From contig JAVDOI010000009.1 in the NCBI GenBank assembly GCA_032191485.1, forward strand, positions 20,890,843 to 20,954,842: a stretch of 64,000 nt of DNA, given 5' to 3'. The notes beneath the pieces were generated by a model. That model searched no databases, had not been told where the DNA came from, and worked only from the letters and a program-made list of their open reading frames with translations. The translations under genes and the position numbers were made by a program. Below, piece by piece: positions 61,657 through 64,000 of the stretch. The stretch's first letter is position 1, and each line of letters opens with the position of its first letter. Source of the stretch: Leptoclinus maculatus. Taxonomy: Eukaryota > Chordata > Actinopteri > Perciformes > Stichaeidae.

Positions 61657-64000
61657 TGGTAAATAGCAAAAGTGGGACATGCCAGGACATGCTTAGGATT
61701 CAGGGATTTAGGACTGAGAACATTATAATGGAAAAAACAGAGGTTGAATGGGCTGTTCACATCTGTTGTCTGGAGCCTATCCCAGCATGCAGTTGGACAC
61801 AGACGCAGTGTACCTGGCCAGGTTGCGAGTCCGGCTTGTTTGACAAAGGATATTAGATCCCTACTCGGGTCTGTTTTTCAGATTAATCATTAAATCTATT
61901 AAACTCACAAAATACCAATAAAACGTGCTTCATAACGACCACTTTAGAGAACGCAGACGTACTTGTTAACAACGCTACCAGGTAGAAGTACACTATAGTA
62001 GCAACTAAAACTCCCCAGTGAGCCTCTCTGTTTGGGTTTTCCACCGTCTGTGAACACTTTCATTTCAACTCTTTTTCCAACCTCTAAAGGTTGTTGGTCC
62101 CCATGGGGAAAGGTCCTGCAGTGGAAACATCCTAGGAGTCGGAATATTGTAACAAGGAGATAGATTTAGTTCTCTTCTCTGTGGAACTTCAGCTTCAATG
62201 AATTCTCCTCAATATCATAGTCCAGCGCGGTATACATTTTTTTTTTATATAGTAACTCTATTATAAAGTCCTGCACCGTTTGTCTTGATTCCTAGGCTAT
62301 TTTAATGAGCATTGAATGCAGTAAAACAACATATGGTCAGTCTGAAAAAAACAGTTTCTCAGCAGATAATCAGGACACAGTGGATCGGCTCTGATGCAAC
62401 GAGACGCGCTCCCTCTGGTGCAACGTCTCTGTCTTTTGTGTGGTTTGTCTAATTATCAAACAAAGGCGTTTGATGAACATTTTTCCCAAAGACAGATGCG
62501 TGGTGACGAATAGTGTTGCGCGCACACGGTTGCACACATATAGCAGCTTTATGATGTTCTGTGCTGGCACATTTGGAACAGGCCTCCCTCCATAAACAGA
62601 GTGCCTTTTTCAAGGTTTATGTGATCTAATCAGGGATAGGAGGCACTGTACCGTCGTGTGTAAAAGCTCACGTGATCTAAATGTTCATTACGCAGCACAG
62701 GATGGGCACCGTGTCCAACATAACACATCCTCCCTGAGAGAGACACGCACGCTTAGGTTTCCTCGTCATCCCGTTTAATTCATTCTGCTCATGTGAATAG
62801 CCGCGGACACATTACTTCAGTAATTGGAACGATAGCAGCAAATGGTGCGCGCCCCGGCCCCGGACTCCTTCGCGGTTCTCACCGAAAGCACTTAGCAGAT
62901 GGTTTTAAATAACTGTGACATTTGTCCTGCCCTTCAACAGTATTTTACAGCTCGAAGCGGGAAATGCTCACATCACGCGCAACCCTTGAGCCCAGTTTCC
63001 CCGAGACTAGATGGAAATCGTGTTCGTTTAGGTCAGCCCCGCGGCCCCTTTTTTTTGCTTTTGATTAAAGTCCTCAAACTGTGCACTCAAATGTCCGAAG
63101 ACACGTCGGGAGTGTTGAATCGAAAAAACACGCTTCACGAAAAGTGAGCATGCCGCCAGTCGCGCTTGAGGTCATGACTCAAATTAAGGACCCCGTTAAT
63201 GATTCAGTTCACACCGTCTTTTTTTTTTTTTTACTACAGTAAGTACTTCTGGGGTTTCTAGTGGAGTGCAGTAAGTCTTAATGTTAATTAGCAGTGCAAA
63301 ATCTTTGTTTGGCAAGTTTGACACGCAGCGGTGGAGTCGGTGCAGCTGGTGCTATCATAGTGAAGAGGTGCAGCTAATTAAAAATAATTATCTCTGGTGG
63401 CTTGTTCGTGTAGCAGCCGTACACGCTCCTGCTATCGTGATCACAGGCCAGCGTATGAAACCTTGTTTTTTCGAGGATTGGGATCGTTTTTAGTTCACCG
63501 TTCCAGCCTCCAGATTAGACAAATGGTGTTTACCCGAATACACCGACCCTAGCTGTTGACTCACCAGGGGCAAAAGTGGATCCACTTTAATTTGAGAAAA
63601 TGAGAAGAAAACGTCTCTCCTGCTCATTTAAATGGGCTCTTTTACATTATTTAATCTGCTAATTACGCCCCCCATGCGTATAATACCTGATCCTGAATGG
63701 TATATTCCCTGAATTAGTTTTTGTGCCCCGACATACCTCCATATTGATTGGTGCTTGTGCCTTTTATGCATAAAATGGCATGAAATCAGGCTAAAATAGG
63801 GGCTCGCGACACGGTCCGGTCAGTCAAGTGGGTCAGAAGTCTACTTGCCCAAAGTCAATTTTTACTTGCCCCGATATCATTTTAATTATTTATTTTATTT
63901 ATTAGCGGTGATCAAATAACAACAAAGACTAAAGTTAATTGTGATGTTTAATCTTCTTTTTGTTGTTGTAAATGAATCAGAACAGGACACAGTGTGTCAT

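Larger units (their letters stand above)
59697..64000 (+). other. fat1: fat1 intron, partial (at least 4.3 kb)
   Basis: It starts with GTAAGC and reaches the window edge. I looked for the next FAT1 exon, which should resume in phase 0 with a peptide like VTVTDNGSPP, and did not find it, so it lies beyond 64000. The intron contains (CA)n and (GA)n microsatellites, poly-G tracts, and a GCTAAGCTAAGCTAA stretch near 60635 that may be another scrap of the foldback MITE family. 60060-60320 and 63590-63790 look repeat-poor with TAATTA-type cores but have no assignable function. Confidence 0.8.

Overview
The window looks like vertebrate genomic DNA from a ray-finned (teleost, probably percomorph) fish. 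It has GT-AG introns of 3 to 12 kb, very long (CA)n/(GT)n microsatellites, many poly-G/poly-C tracts, and several repeat families of a kind I know from spiny-rayed fish. There are no operons or prokaryote-type genes. The only protein-coding gene I can support is the 5' part of a FAT1-type atypical cadherin (giant protocadherin) gene on the + strand. Its amino-acid sequence matches vertebrate FAT1 closely along three exons that join in phase. Whether this is the fat1a or fat1b paralogue cannot be decided here.

Layout: (1) Positions 1 to about 28400 are noncoding flank upstream of the gene. They hold an 18-bp minisatellite, a 194-bp (GT)n tract beside a short telomere-like tract, two diverged copies of one dispersed repeat about 7.8 kb apart, a perfect oestrogen-response-element palindrome inside a repeat, and a foldback MITE. 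(2) About 28400 to 32222 is the probable promoter and 5' noncoding region, with two candidate noncoding first exons followed by splice donors. (3) 32223 to 35512 is the large first coding exon (start codon 32251, about 1087 residues: signal peptide plus nine and a half cadherin repeats). (4) A 12.2-kb intron. (5) 47739 to 48053, the second coding exon (315 bp). (6) An 11.6-kb intron with a TA-flanked pogo/Tigger-like inverted-repeat element. (7) 59635 to 59696, the third coding exon (62 bp). (8) A further intron running off the right edge. The remaining exons (about three quarters of the protein: later cadherin repeats, laminin-G, EGF, transmembrane and cytoplasmic parts) lie beyond the window.

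The window therefore shows one gene's start and its regulatory surroundings rather than a set of cooperating genes. I found no convincing new biological system. The observations most worth following up are a predicted 30-codon upstream ORF that would end 16 bases before the FAT1 start codon after splicing, an in-frame hydrophobic N-terminal extension into the preceding intron, the repeat-borne ERE palindrome, and three mobile elements delimited by visible inverted repeats. Statements about resemblance to known proteins and fish repeats rest on recall; no search was run.
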